Shown: piece by piece, positions 21,832-30,277 of the stretch
Layout: every line of letters starts with the position of its first letter
Position numbering within the stretch: position 1 is the first letter of the stretch
Assembly (NCBI GenBank): GCA_018365815.1
Contig: JAGZJH010000025.1
Coordinates: 1 to 35,519 of the forward strand
DNA length: 35,519 nt
Origin: Erysipelotrichaceae bacterium
GTDB lineage: Bacteria > Bacillota_I > Bacilli_A > Erysipelotrichales > Coprobacillaceae
Direction of reading: 5' to 3'
Position numbers and translations under genes: made by a program
The notes under the pieces: model-generated
Seen by the model: only the letters and a program-made list of their open reading frames with translations
Databases searched by the model: none
Told to the model about the DNA's origin: nothing

Positions 21832-23307
21832 ATGAGAAAAATTTTAATGTTATTGATTATAACGATATTTTTAATATTATGTAGTTTATTGTCATATCAA
21901 TTTATTCGTTATGAAGCAATTGCTGCAACTTATAAATATATGCTTACAATTGTATTTATGATAATAATGTGCTTTTTTGCACTAAAATATATGCGAACTC
22001 AATTCACACGTATTAAATCAAAAATGAGTCCTAAAGATAAAAAAAGAATTAAAACCAAACGATTAACTTCTACTATATTAATGATTGTTTTAACTTTATG
22101 TATTGGTTTTGTAAATACTTATTATTATTCATTAAACCATTTAATGACAAAAATTACCGATTATGAAATTAAAGAAGATCCTAAAATCAAATGTGACGTT
22201 TATGCCCTTAAAAATTCAACAATTACTTCACTTTCAGATTCTTCGATTCAAAAAATAGGTGTTCTTTCAAGAGAAAACGGCGTAGTTAAAGCCCCTGTAA
22301 AACAATTATTGAAAAAAGAATATAATACCGAACCTAGTGTGTATTCTTATCCTACCTCAATAGATTTATATGGTGGTTTAACTGATAAACAAATGGATTT
22401 GTTAATTCTTTCTGAAGAAGAAGTTGTAACAATGAAAAAAAATGTAAAAGACTTTGAAGCAAATACAAAACTTGTTTGCCAATTAGAATTAGGAACAGCC
22501 GTAGATAGTAAACCTGTTAATGTCACAAGTGAATCGTTTAATGTTTTAATTTTAGGAGTCGATGTTCGTGAAGATGAAGGGACAATTCGTACAGATACTC
22601 GTACCGATACTGTAATGGTGGCTTCTTTTAACCCTAAAACAATGGATGTTGCATTAATTTCAATTCCTCGAGATGGCTATGTCGAAATTAATGGTTCTTT
22701 AGACAAAATGACACACGCTGGTAACTCTGGTTTACAAACTGTTGTATCCACTGTAGAAGATCTTTTAGATATTGAAATTAACTATTTTGCGAAGTTTAAT
22801 TTTAATGCATTAGTAAAAGTGATTGATGCTATTGGTGGCATTGATATTCATGTTGACTATCCATTTTGTGAGCAAGATAGTAAAGATACTCCTAATGCTA
22901 TTTGCTTAGAAAAAGGCAATCAACATTTAAATGGCGAACAAGCCTTAGCTTATGCAAGACATCGTAAAACAGTGGGTGATTCAATGCGTAATAACGCTCA
23001 ACAACAAGTCATTAAAGGAATCACTAACAAATTAGTAAGTTTTTCTTTATTAACAAAATTTGATAATTTAACAAGCGTATTAGCAGATAATATGTTAACT
23101 AATTTTACACGCAAAGAACTTTATTCTTTAGCCTCTTTAGCACCTAGTCTTGGTAACTTAACATATCATAATCATGTGATTACAGGTACAGATGATTCCA
23201 CATATATTAAAAAATATGCTTCAACAATGGCAATTGTTCGTATCGATGATCAATCTTTACAACAAGCAAAAGATTTAATTAACGAAGTATTAACTAAAAG
23301 TGAATAA
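21832..23307 (+). CDS. LytR-CpsA-Psr (LCP) family cell-wall glycopolymer ligase
   Basis: The 491-residue membrane protein has three N-terminal transmembrane helices (about 4-24, 35-54 and 80-98). An extracellular accessory domain (~105-225) follows, then the LCP domain from ~236. LCP motifs are clear: FNVLILGVDVRE, RTDTRTDTVMVASF, ISIPRDGYVEI, GGIDIHVDYPF, LNGEQALAYARHRKT. These enzymes move undecaprenyl-linked polymers such as teichoic acids or capsule onto peptidoglycan. A GTG nine bases upstream is in frame, but it overlaps the GGTGAT ribosome-binding site, so ATG 21832 is chosen. Older annotations call such proteins LytR transcriptional regulators; the membrane topology argues against that. 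It is followed by its own terminator. Confidence 0.92.
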   Translation: MRKILMLLIITIFLILCSLLSYQFIRYEAIAATYKYMLTIVFMIIMCFFALKYMRTQFTRIKSKMSPKDKKRIKTKRLTSTILMIVLTLCIGFVNTYYYSLNHLMTKITDYEIKEDPKIKCDVYALKNSTITSLSDSSIQKIGVLSRENGVVKAPVKQLLKKEYNTEPSVYSYPTSIDLYGGLTDKQMDLLILSEEEVVTMKKNVKDFEANTKLVCQLELGTAVDSKPVNVTSESFNVLILGVDVREDEGTIRTDTRTDTVMVASFNPKTMDVALISIPRDGYVEINGSLDKMTHAGNSGLQTVVSTVEDLLDIEINYFAKFNFNALVKVIDAIGGIDIHVDYPFCEQDSKDTPNAICLEKGNQHLNGEQALAYARHRKTVGDSMRNNAQQQVIKGITNKLVSFSLLTKFDNLTSVLADNMLTNFTRKELYSLASLAPSLGNLTYHNHVITGTDDSTYIKKYASTMAIVRIDDQSLQQAKDLINEVLTKSE

Positions 23308-23320
23308 AAGTTTTAACTTT

Positions 23321-23353
23321 AGGTTCTTGTTTATAAAGCAAGAACCTTTTTTT
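23321..23353 (+). terminator. Terminator of the LCP gene
   Basis: AGGTTCTTG (23321-23329) and CAAGAACCT (23339-23347) form a 9-bp stem with a 9-base loop, followed by six T. Confidence 0.9.
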
Positions 23354-23385
23354 ATTTTATTTCTTTTCTTTCGTTTTAAAAAGGT

Positions 23386-23391
23386 TATAAT
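23386..23391 (+). promoter_or_regulatory. Candidate -10 box of pepT
   Basis: A perfect TATAAT lies 25 bases ahead of ATG 23417, after the LCP terminator. The sequence 17 bases further up is pyrimidine-rich with no good -35, so only the -10 is supported. Confidence 0.45.
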
Positions 23392-23416
23392 ATTAATTAA
23401 GAAAGTGAGGGATATT

Positions 23417-24640
23417 ATGAGCGTTGTAGATCGATTTTTAAAATACGTCAGTTTTGATACTGAATCAAGTAGTCAAAGTACTACTACACCAAGTACATTA
23501 AAACAATTAGATTTGGCTAAATATTTAAAAGAAGAAATGGAAAAAATGGGACTTCAACAAGTCACTTTAGAAAAAAATGGGATTGTTTATGCTACTCTAC
23601 CTTCTAATACTAACGAAGATAGTGTTAAAATTGGATTTATTGCCCATATGGATACATCACCTGATATGTCAGGAAAAGACGTTAAAGCAAGAATTATTAA
23701 AGATTATAAAGGGGAAACTATTATTTTAAATGAAGACCTTGGCATTAAAATGTCACCAAAAGATTTCCCATCATTATTAAGAAATTTGCATCATGATTTA
23801 ATCGTGACTGATGGTACAACTTTATTAGGGGCAGATGATAAAGCTGGTATCGCTGAAATACTAGAAATGGTTCAATACTTTATCGATCACCCCGATATTA
23901 AACATGGAGATATTAAAATTGCTTTCACACCAGATGAAGAAGTAGGACGTGGAACTGAAAACTTTGATGTTGAAAAATTTGATGCCAATTATGCCTATAC
24001 AGTTGATGGTGGTGAAATTAATTATATCGATTATGAAAACTTTAATGCTGCCAGTTGTAAAGTAATGATTAAAGGAAAAAGTATTCATCCTGGTAGTGCA
24101 AAAGGAAAAATGATTAATGCAAGTTTAGTTGCGATGGAATTTCATCACTTATTACCTGTATTTGATAATCCAGCTTATACTTCTGGATATGAAGGCTTTA
24201 ATCATTTAATTGATATTAATGGACAATGTGAAGAAGCGATTATGAACTATATTATTAGAAACCATGATCGTCAGTTATTAGAAAAACAAAAACAAGATTT
24301 CAAAAATGCAATGAATTTCTTAAATCAAAAATATGGTTATGAAATTATTCAACTTGAAATAACTGATTCATATTCTAATATGAAAGAACATATCGAAAAA
24401 GATATGCGTGTCATTGAAGTCGCTCAAAAAGCAATGGTGAATATTGGTTTAACACCTCGTAGTAGTGCTATTCGCGGTGGAACTGATGGTGCAAATTTAA
24501 CTTACAATGGTTTGCTATGTCCAAATTTAGGAACCGGCGGTTATAATGCCCATGGTAAATATGAGTATTGTAGTATTGATTTAATGAATAAATCAGTAGC
24601 CTTATTAATTGAAATTGTGAAAACATCTCTTGATAAATAA
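23417..24640 (+). CDS. pepT: Peptidase T (aminotripeptidase)
   Basis: The 407-residue protein is a cytosolic M20-family dizinc exopeptidase that removes the N-terminal residue of tripeptides. Metal and catalytic motifs are in order: H77 and D79 in AHMDTSPD, D140 in GADDKAG, E174/E175 in TPDEEVGRGT, D198 in TVDGGE, and the late His in GTGGYNAHGKYEY. The dimerisation domain contains KGKSIHPGSAKGKMINAS. The frame is open 39 codons further upstream, but that part overlaps the LCP stop and its terminator. GTGAGG ahead of ATG 23417 and the normal PepT length fix the start. Confidence 0.96.
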   Translation: MSVVDRFLKYVSFDTESSSQSTTTPSTLKQLDLAKYLKEEMEKMGLQQVTLEKNGIVYATLPSNTNEDSVKIGFIAHMDTSPDMSGKDVKARIIKDYKGETIILNEDLGIKMSPKDFPSLLRNLHHDLIVTDGTTLLGADDKAGIAEILEMVQYFIDHPDIKHGDIKIAFTPDEEVGRGTENFDVEKFDANYAYTVDGGEINYIDYENFNAASCKVMIKGKSIHPGSAKGKMINASLVAMEFHHLLPVFDNPAYTSGYEGFNHLIDINGQCEEAIMNYIIRNHDRQLLEKQKQDFKNAMNFLNQKYGYEIIQLEITDSYSNMKEHIEKDMRVIEVAQKAMVNIGLTPRSSAIRGGTDGANLTYNGLLCPNLGTGGYNAHGKYEYCSIDLMNKSVALLIEIVKTSLDK

Positions 24641-24652
24641 CAATTCAAACAG

Positions 24653-24688
24653 ATCTCCTTATTCTTACGATCAATAAGGGGATTTTTT
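24653..24688 (+). terminator. Terminator of pepT
   Basis: ATCTCCTTATT (24653-24663) pairs with AATAAGGGGAT (24673-24683), 11 bp with one G-U, followed by six T. Confidence 0.85.
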
Positions 24689-24783
24689 GTTTAATCAAAA
24701 TATTAAAATGACTCACCCATAAGTAAAAAATTAATTAAATAAAAAAATAAAAATGAGTGATAATTACATATTTAAAACCAGAA

Positions 24784-24841
24784 AAAAGACTATTCATCAA
24801 TAAATAACACAGAAGTATATTTTATTGATTGATAGTCTTTT
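24784..24841 (-). terminator. Long terminator hairpin downstream of greA
   Basis: AAAAGACTAT and ATAGTCTTTT close a long stem that continues inward through near-complementary CATCAATAAAT and ATTTTATTGATTG. On the minus strand it lies 17 bases after the greA stop and ends in a T-run. It is probably the end of the mltG-greA operon. Confidence 0.75.
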
Positions 24842-24857
24842 ATATTTTTATTAAATT

Positions 24858-25334
24858 TTATAAATATGCAATTTTCAAGATTTTGACTTCATAAGGCTCT
24901 TCTACTGCTACAGTAACGATTTCACCAATTGAATGTCCTAAAATTGCTTTAGCTAATGGTGATTCGTTTGAAATCTTTCCATTAAGAGGATCTGTTTCAA
25001 ATGAACCTACAATTGTATATGTTCCTTCTTCATTATCTGCTAAATCTAAGAGTGTCACAGTTGTCCCTGGTTTAACTACTTCAATATCTTTATCATCTTC
25101 ATTAATAATTTCAGCATGTTGAAGCATATTATCAATTTCTTTAATTCTTGATTCTAAAGCAGCTTGTTTATCTCTTGCTGCATCGTAGTCAGCATTTTCT
25201 GATAAGTCCCCTTGGGCCCTAGCTGCTTGTAATTCTTCTATAACTTTTGGACGTTCAACATTAATCAATGTTTCACGTTCTTTTCTTAATTTTTCAATCC
25301 CACTTTGGGTAAGTAAAACTTTATTTTCTTCCAT
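24858..25334 (-). CDS. greA: Transcription elongation factor GreA
   Basis: The 158-residue protein is full length for GreA. The N-terminal coiled coil reads LTQSGIEKLRKERETL. The tip carries the acidic pair in ARAQGDLSENADYDAARD that coordinates Mg in the polymerase active site. The FKBP-like C-terminal domain ends in VTVAVEEPYEVKILKIAYL. GreA makes stalled RNA polymerase cleave back-tracked RNA. A GTG three codons upstream overlaps the GGAAGGTG ribosome-binding site, so ATG 25334 is used. It is last in mltG-trmR-trhP1-trhP2-udk-greA, the same order as in B. subtilis. Confidence 0.97.
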   Translation of the reverse strand: MEENKVLLTQSGIEKLRKERETLINVERPKVIEELQAARAQGDLSENADYDAARDKQAALESRIKEIDNMLQHAEIINEDDKDIEVVKPGTTVTLLDLADNEEGTYTIVGSFETDPLNGKISNESPLAKAILGHSIGEIVTVAVEEPYEVKILKIAYL

Positions 25335-25368
25335 GTTTTTCACCTTCCGTTGCTAAATATACCATAAA

Positions 25369-25989
25369 TTAACGAATAATACTAGCAATTTTAGTAATTA
25401 ATAAATCAATTGCTACTTCATTAGGTCCATTTTCCGGAAAAATAATATTTGCATATTTTTTTGAGGGTTCAATGAATGCATCATGCATTGGTTTTACAGT
25501 ATTTAAATATTGGGAAATAACTGAATCTACGCTACGTCCTCTTTCATTAGTATCACGAATTAATCGACGAATAAAACGAATATCATCAGGCGTATCACAA
25601 TAAATTTTAATATCACACATATCACGAACACGTGCTTCTGCTAAGACAAAAATTCCTTCTAATACAATGACATCTACAGGCGTAATTTCTTCAATAACTT
25701 CTTGACTACGATTATTAAGTTCAAAATCATATGTCGGTTTTAAAATAGTTTGATTGTTTTTTAATTGTGTGAGTTGTTCAACTAATAAATCAGTATCAAA
25801 AGCATCAGGATGATCGTAATTGTTAACGACACGTTCTTCCATAGTTTTATGACTTTGATCTTTATAATAATCATCTTGTTTAATAATAATCATTGACTCA
25901 TCTTTAAAATGTTGTACCAATTGATTAGAAATAGTTGTTTTTCCTGAAGCAGTTCCACCTGCTATTCCAATAATAATGGGTGTTTTCAT
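25369..25989 (-). CDS. udk: Uridine kinase
   Basis: The 206-residue P-loop kinase phosphorylates uridine and cytidine for pyrimidine salvage. The Walker A motif is GGTASGKTTIS near the N-terminus. The substrate loop is QDDYYKDQSHKTMEERVVNN, followed by NYDHPDAFD and the FVLAEARVRDMCDIKIYCD lid region with RFIRRLIRDTNERGRS. The length is normal. Its ATG overlaps the trhP2 stop by four bases (ATGA type), so translation is coupled. GGAAGGT precedes the start. Confidence 0.96.
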   Translation of the reverse strand: MKTPIIIGIAGGTASGKTTISNQLVQHFKDESMIIIKQDDYYKDQSHKTMEERVVNNYDHPDAFDTDLLVEQLTQLKNNQTILKPTYDFELNNRSQEVIEEITPVDVIVLEGIFVLAEARVRDMCDIKIYCDTPDDIRFIRRLIRDTNERGRSVDSVISQYLNTVKPMHDAFIEPSKKYANIIFPENGPNEVAIDLLITKIASIIR

Positions 25990-27233
25990 TTTGTTACCTT
26001 CCTTGCTAAATCATCTTTATTTAATACTTGTTCTACTTTTAAATATAATATTTCCATTGGGTGATTTGCCACTTGAATAGGAAACATATCCTCGTTATAA
26101 AGTTCTTCAACTTTCGTAATATAGTTATCTTGACTTGGACTAAAGAACTCCACTTCATCTCCCACTTTAAAATAATTACGTTGCTCTACTTTGGCTAATT
26201 TTGTCATCGGATTATAACTTAATACACGCATACAAAATTCTTGAGTAGGGTGTTCATCACGCAAGTTAAACAATTGATCATTAAAATTAGGCTCATGATT
26301 ATAAAAAGCAGTTGTTAATGCACGATTGGCTGCTTTATTAATTTCTTTTTCATAATGCTCATCAATGACAAAATGATCAGGATCTTCACAATATGCATCA
26401 ATTAACTTACGATAAGTAGACACTACCGTTGCAATATAATGTAAAGATTTCATACGCCCTTCGATTTTAAATGAGTCTACCCCTAGTTCAATAAGTTCAC
26501 CGATATGATTAACTAAGGCTAAGTCTTTACTTGACATACTAAAAGGAATCGTTTCTTCTTGATTAATTAATTCATCATTTTGGTATAAATCATAATACCA
26601 ACGACAAGATTGTGAACACCCTCCTCGATTAGCATCACGCCTTGAATAATAATTTGAAAGCATACATCTACCTGAATATGAAATACATAGTGCCCCATGA
26701 ATAAAATACTCTATTTCAATCTTTGCTTCGTCCATGATTTGCTTTAAATTTTCGTAATCAACTTCTCTTGCTAAAACAACCCTTTCAATCCCTTGCTTTT
26801 GCCAAAATTTAACTGCTTCGACATTGGTTGAAGAAAGTTGTGTAGAAACATGGACTTGCAATTTTAGCTGCATTTGTTTAGCTAATGCCATAATATAAGG
26901 ATCAGCCACAATAATGGCAGTTACCCCAATTTGATCCAATGTTGTTAAATACTGCTTAATTCCTTCAAGATTTTCTTCATGTAAAATAATGTTACAAGTG
27001 ACATGAATTTTAGCCCCATATTGATTGGCAAAATTCACCGCTTCTTGAATATCTTCAATTGTAAAGTTTGAAGCAGAGGAACGTAAAGAAAATTCTTTTC
27101 CACCTACAAAAACAGCATCAGCCCCATACATAATGGCGACTTTTAGTTTCTCTAAATTACCGGCAGGTGCAAGTAATTCAGGTTTTTTTATAATTTTTCG
27201 TTTACCATCGATAATTTGACTAACCTTTCTCAT
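25986..27233 (-). CDS. trhP2: U32-family tRNA 5-hydroxyuridine synthesis protein TrhP2
   Basis: The 415-residue protein matches B. subtilis YrrO/TrhP2, which with TrhP1 hydroxylates U34 of tRNA using prephenate. Older annotation calls the family U32 peptidase. Visible are KPELLAPAGNLEKLKVAIMYGADAVFVGG split over the first 50 residues, a barrel strand with HVSTQLSSTN, and the four-Cys cluster in HGALCISYSGRCML and GGCSQSCRWYYD, followed by KIEGRMKS. The cluster probably binds iron-sulfur. The frame reaches back to 27254, but GAGAAG ahead of ATG 27233 favours this start. It overlaps trhP1 by 14 bases. Confidence 0.88.
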   Translation of the reverse strand: MRKVSQIIDGKRKIIKKPELLAPAGNLEKLKVAIMYGADAVFVGGKEFSLRSSASNFTIEDIQEAVNFANQYGAKIHVTCNIILHEENLEGIKQYLTTLDQIGVTAIIVADPYIMALAKQMQLKLQVHVSTQLSSTNVEAVKFWQKQGIERVVLAREVDYENLKQIMDEAKIEIEYFIHGALCISYSGRCMLSNYYSRRDANRGGCSQSCRWYYDLYQNDELINQEETIPFSMSSKDLALVNHIGELIELGVDSFKIEGRMKSLHYIATVVSTYRKLIDAYCEDPDHFVIDEHYEKEINKAANRALTTAFYNHEPNFNDQLFNLRDEHPTQEFCMRVLSYNPMTKLAKVEQRNYFKVGDEVEFFSPSQDNYITKVEELYNEDMFPIQVANHPMEILYLKVEQVLNKDDLARKVTK

Positions 27234-28104
27234 TTTCTTCTCGCTTTCTAACATCTTCTATTTTATAAACTGTTCCATCATTTAAAAATCCTTGATCATA
27301 GTGTTTTTGTGGATACTGATTAACTAACGCTTCATATGATAAATGTTGTTGATAACTTTCTATAAGGAATAAGATATATTCGTTATTCATATACATTGTT
27401 TCAATGTAGCCATAATCACAGTGAATAGGGATATCTAAAGTACATAATTCATTTTGAGTAAGAATATGTGTTCCAAACTCATCTTCAAAAATATGAGAAT
27501 ATTCTTCTTTATTATTCACTTTAATTACAAAATTTTCTTGATAACCGGTCTCTCTTTTTTGATCAATACACTCTAAATAATTTGTTAATAATTTTCGTCT
27601 TGAATGGGAAATATACTGCACTCCATGAATTTGAACCATACACTCTAATTCACAATTTTCAATAATTTCATTCACTTCATCTAAATGTAATTCTCTAGCT
27701 AAAAAAGCTCCTGTGACACCAAAATGTTTTAGCGTATTTAAAGTTTGATGGTTTGTGTTTAAAGTATCTGGTGCATAGATGAGTTTAAATTTTGTATTTA
27801 ATTCTTGGCAAATATTTAATACTCCAAAATCTTGAAACAAGATTCCATCAATATCAATTTCATTTAATTTTTTTAAAAATGCAGTTAATTCATGAATTTG
27901 CGTTTGCAAATATAACTGATTAATAAGTACAAATACTTCCATTTGTCGATTAACTTTATTTACAACTCTTTTAATATCTTCAATATCTAATTTTAAAATT
28001 CCTCTACTTGAAAAATTTTTCGTACCAACAACAATTCCAGATACTTGATGTTTAATGAGCGACTCAATTAAAGTTTCATCATTTAAATGTATTACTAATT
28101 TCAT
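27220..28104 (-). CDS. trhP1: U32-family tRNA 5-hydroxyuridine synthesis protein TrhP1
   Basis: The 294-residue protein is the shorter U32 partner, in the position of B. subtilis yrrN. It has the barrel pattern seen in TrhP2 (GIVVGTKNFSSRG, GILFQDFGVLNICQEL, APDTLNTNHQTLN, GAFLARELHLDEVNEI). At the place where TrhP2 has its Cys cluster it reads IHGVQYISHSRRKLLTNYL, without the cysteines. It may therefore be a non-catalytic or helper subunit. That is inference from sequence. It overlaps trmR by 4 bases and trhP2 by 14, which points to fixed subunit ratios. Confidence 0.85.
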   Translation of the reverse strand: MKLVIHLNDETLIESLIKHQVSGIVVGTKNFSSRGILKLDIEDIKRVVNKVNRQMEVFVLINQLYLQTQIHELTAFLKKLNEIDIDGILFQDFGVLNICQELNTKFKLIYAPDTLNTNHQTLNTLKHFGVTGAFLARELHLDEVNEIIENCELECMVQIHGVQYISHSRRKLLTNYLECIDQKRETGYQENFVIKVNNKEEYSHIFEDEFGTHILTQNELCTLDIPIHCDYGYIETMYMNNEYILFLIESYQQHLSYEALVNQYPQKHYDQGFLNDGTVYKIEDVRKREENEKG

Positions 28105-28718
28105 TTTATATCCTTTCTTTTAATAATGGCAATCCCATCACCAATTGTATAATATGTGACATCATATAGTTCATGATTAAAAATCCAATCTTTAAAACGC
28201 TTGATTTTCTTAACTAATTGTCTTGTATTACGATTTTTAATACTTTCAATATCATCAACCATGCCATGAAAATCTAAATTATCAACAATTACAATTCCAT
28301 CTTTTTTGACATAGTCAATATACTTTTCAAAAAATTTTTGATACTGTGCCTTTGCAGCATCTATAAATAAACAATCGAATTGTTTAATTTTTAAATCATT
28401 TGGATTAAATGTCAAGGCATCAGCATGATGTAAAAAGATAGTTTGTTCAAATTGATATAATTTAATATTGCTTTGTGCTTCTAAATAACGTTCATTACTT
28501 AGTTCAATAGTTTCAACTTGTAAATCTTTTTTACCATTTACAAAGCACATTGCTGAATATCCTATTGCACTGCCTATTTCTAATAATGTCTTTGTATTAT
28601 TTTCTTTTAATTTTGAAATAATAAATTCAATTCCTTCTTTTTGCATAACTGGAATATTACGTTTTAGGGCATCTAATTCGATTTGATTTAATATGTCTTG
28701 ATTTATCATACCTACCAT
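28101..28718 (-). CDS. trmR: tRNA 5-hydroxyuridine methyltransferase TrmR (YrrM-like O-methyltransferase)
   Basis: The 205-residue protein is a class I SAM-dependent O-methyltransferase of the catechol-O-methyltransferase type. Motif I reads LLEIGSAIGYSAMCF, an acidic ribose-binding residue follows in VETIELSNERY, and FDCLFIDAAKAQYQKFFE and IVIVDNLDFHG complete the fold. Its place next to trhP1/trhP2 equals B. subtilis yrrM (trmR), which methylates ho5U34 to mo5U34. AAAGGAG five bases ahead of ATG 28718 lies in the end of mltG, so the genes overlap by seven bases. An ATG at 28709 is less well placed. Confidence 0.88.
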   Translation of the reverse strand: MVGMINQDILNQIELDALKRNIPVMQKEGIEFIISKLKENNTKTLLEIGSAIGYSAMCFVNGKKDLQVETIELSNERYLEAQSNIKLYQFEQTIFLHHADALTFNPNDLKIKQFDCLFIDAAKAQYQKFFEKYIDYVKKDGIVIVDNLDFHGMVDDIESIKNRNTRQLVKKIKRFKDWIFNHELYDVTYYTIGDGIAIIKRKDIK

Positions 28719-29752
28719 GCATACTCCTTTGCTATTTTTTCATGTTCAGCAAGTGTTTTTGAATAATAAACTTTTCCATTACGATCTGCAAAGAAATAAT
28801 AATAATCATGTTCTGTCGGATTTAAACATGCCTCTATTGTTGATTTATACACATTACTAATTGGACCTACCGGTAATCCCGGATATTTATAAGTATTGTA
28901 TAATGATTCTACTTCTAAATCTTTATAAGTCACAATTTCTTTAGTCTCTTGTAAAGCGTATAAGACCGTAATATCACTTTGTAAATACATATCAATCGCT
29001 AATCGATTTTTAAATACACCTGCAATCATTGGTTTATCTTCATCAAATAATGATTCTCTTTCGACAACAGAAACAAAAGTTAAAAATTGATGAACTGTCA
29101 TATTACTTGCTTCAATTTGACTTAAATAAGGCATTAAAATATCTTGTGTCATATTAAGCATCAGTTCAGTATAATTTTCAATGGTTGGCTCTATTCCTGT
29201 AACGTTATAAGTTTCTGGATATAAATATCCTTCTAATGGATATAAAATATTACGATTTAAAATTTCACTTGTTAAAAAGTCATATTTACTAATTAATTGA
29301 TTTAAATAATTAACATCCGACCATTTGTCAAGTACCTCTTGCTCAGTAATTCCTAATTTATCTCCAATGACCTTTGCGACTTGGGGAATGGTTGAACCCT
29401 CTGTTATCGTAAAGCCTTCTTTGACAACATAATCATATGAGCCAGAAGAAATAATTTCAAAAATAGTTTTTAAATCCATATTTTTATTTAATTCATACGT
29501 ATTAGCTTGAATAATAGGATATTGATTAAACTTTAAAAATAGCTTTGCAAAAAATGGACTATTAATTAAATCTTGCTGGTCTAATGCTTTTAATACATCT
29601 TGATGACCCATTCCTTGTTCAATAGTGAAAGTCACTGGTTCACTTTCTTTAGATACTGCTTTTATACTATTAAAATATTGCATTGTAATTGTCCCAATAA
29701 TCAAAACAATAACAATCATTACACCAATTATGATTTTTGCGATTTTTTTCAT
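28712..29752 (-). CDS. mltG: Endolytic peptidoglycan transglycosylase MltG (YceG-like)
   Basis: The 346-residue protein has one N-terminal transmembrane helix (about 5-27) and an outer YceG domain. The catalytic Glu lies in FVSVVERESLFDED. Other hallmarks are NILYPLEGYLYPETY, AGVFKNRLAIDMYLQSD, and the C-terminal LPVGPISNVYKSTIEACLNP with DYYYFFADRNGKVYYSKT split over two blocks. MltG cuts nascent glycan strands at the membrane and is thought to end their polymerisation. The gene has its own promoter and a GGAGG site, and heads the unit that ends in greA. Confidence 0.95.
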   Translation of the reverse strand: MKKIAKIIIGVMIVIVLIIGTITMQYFNSIKAVSKESEPVTFTIEQGMGHQDVLKALDQQDLINSPFFAKLFLKFNQYPIIQANTYELNKNMDLKTIFEIISSGSYDYVVKEGFTITEGSTIPQVAKVIGDKLGITEQEVLDKWSDVNYLNQLISKYDFLTSEILNRNILYPLEGYLYPETYNVTGIEPTIENYTELMLNMTQDILMPYLSQIEASNMTVHQFLTFVSVVERESLFDEDKPMIAGVFKNRLAIDMYLQSDITVLYALQETKEIVTYKDLEVESLYNTYKYPGLPVGPISNVYKSTIEACLNPTEHDYYYFFADRNGKVYYSKTLAEHEKIAKEYAW

Positions 29753-29778
29753 ATTCTGCCTCCAAACATATTAACTTT

Positions 29779-29807
29779 ATTATAGTCTATTTTTTGACAT
29801 TTTTCAA
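29779..29807 (-). promoter_or_regulatory. Sigma-A promoter of the mltG-greA unit
   Basis: TTGAAA (29807-29802), a 17-base spacer and a perfect TATAAT (29784-29779) on the minus strand, 26 bases ahead of the mltG ATG and just beyond a terminator. This splits the block from the alaS unit. Confidence 0.75.
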
Positions 29808-29840
29808 TTAAAGTCCACATTAGAGTATATCATCCACACA

Positions 29841-29889
29841 AAAAAAAGACTATAACAAGAGTCTTTCAATTCAACTTTGCTATAGTCTT
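29841..29889 (-). terminator. Terminator after the DUF1292 gene
   Basis: On the minus strand AAGACTATA (29889-29881) pairs with TATAGTCTT (29854-29846), followed by a T-run (29847-29841). An alternative inner hairpin can form with AAGACT/AGTCTT. It probably ends the alaS unit. Confidence 0.65.
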
Positions 29890-29898
29890 ATAGTTTTT

Positions 29899-30264
29899 TT
29901 ATTCGTCGCAACAGCAACCATCACCATTACCATTACAGCATTCATGATCTTCATCATGACAACATTCATGTTCTTCATCATGGTGATGATGACAACCACA
30001 ACCACCACATTCATGTTCTTCTTCATCTTGAGCCATAAAGCTATGGAATACTTCTTCAATCATATCCCATTCTTCAGGGCTTTCAACTTCAAATAAATGT
30101 CCTTCATCATCAAAAGATGAAGCAAACACAGTTGGTTGTTCCTCTGTTGGATCATAATATAATACATATTTTTTATTTGTTTCTTCACTGTTAAAAGTGA
30201 ATAATACCTCTAATGAACGTTCTTTTCCGTTTTCATCAGTTACAACAATTTGATTTGCATCCAT
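29899..30264 (-). CDS. yrzB: DUF1292 family protein (YrzB-like) with Cys/His-rich tail
   Basis: The 121-residue protein has a DUF1292 domain at residues ~5-80: ITDENGKE-like start, EVLFTF, KKYVLYYDP, EGHLFEVESPEEWDMIEEVF. The domain's function is unknown, and it is usually found next to ruvX and ireB as here. Residues 84-121 are an added tail with ten Cys and eight His (for example ECGGCGCHHHH and HECC repeats) among acidic residues. Such a tail would be expected to bind Zn, Ni or Cu, but that is inference. It lies 13 bases after ruvX. B. subtilis YrzB, as I recall it, lacks the tail. Confidence 0.88.
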   Translation of the reverse strand: MDANQIVVTDENGKERSLEVLFTFNSEETNKKYVLYYDPTEEQPTVFASSFDDEGHLFEVESPEEWDMIEEVFHSFMAQDEEEHECGGCGCHHHHDEEHECCHDEDHECCNGNGDGCCCDE

Positions 30265-30277
30265 TTAATTTTCTCCT

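Noticed and set aside
23300..23416. Longer pepT start giving 39 more residues
   Set aside because: The added segment covers the LCP stop and its terminator and is unlike PepT; the good ribosome-binding site is ahead of 23417.
30000..30020. Repeated CAT/TTC triplets in the DUF1292 gene taken as a CRISPR or tandem repeat
   Set aside because: The repetition comes from codons for His, Glu and Cys in the tail; there are no spacers and no regular unit.
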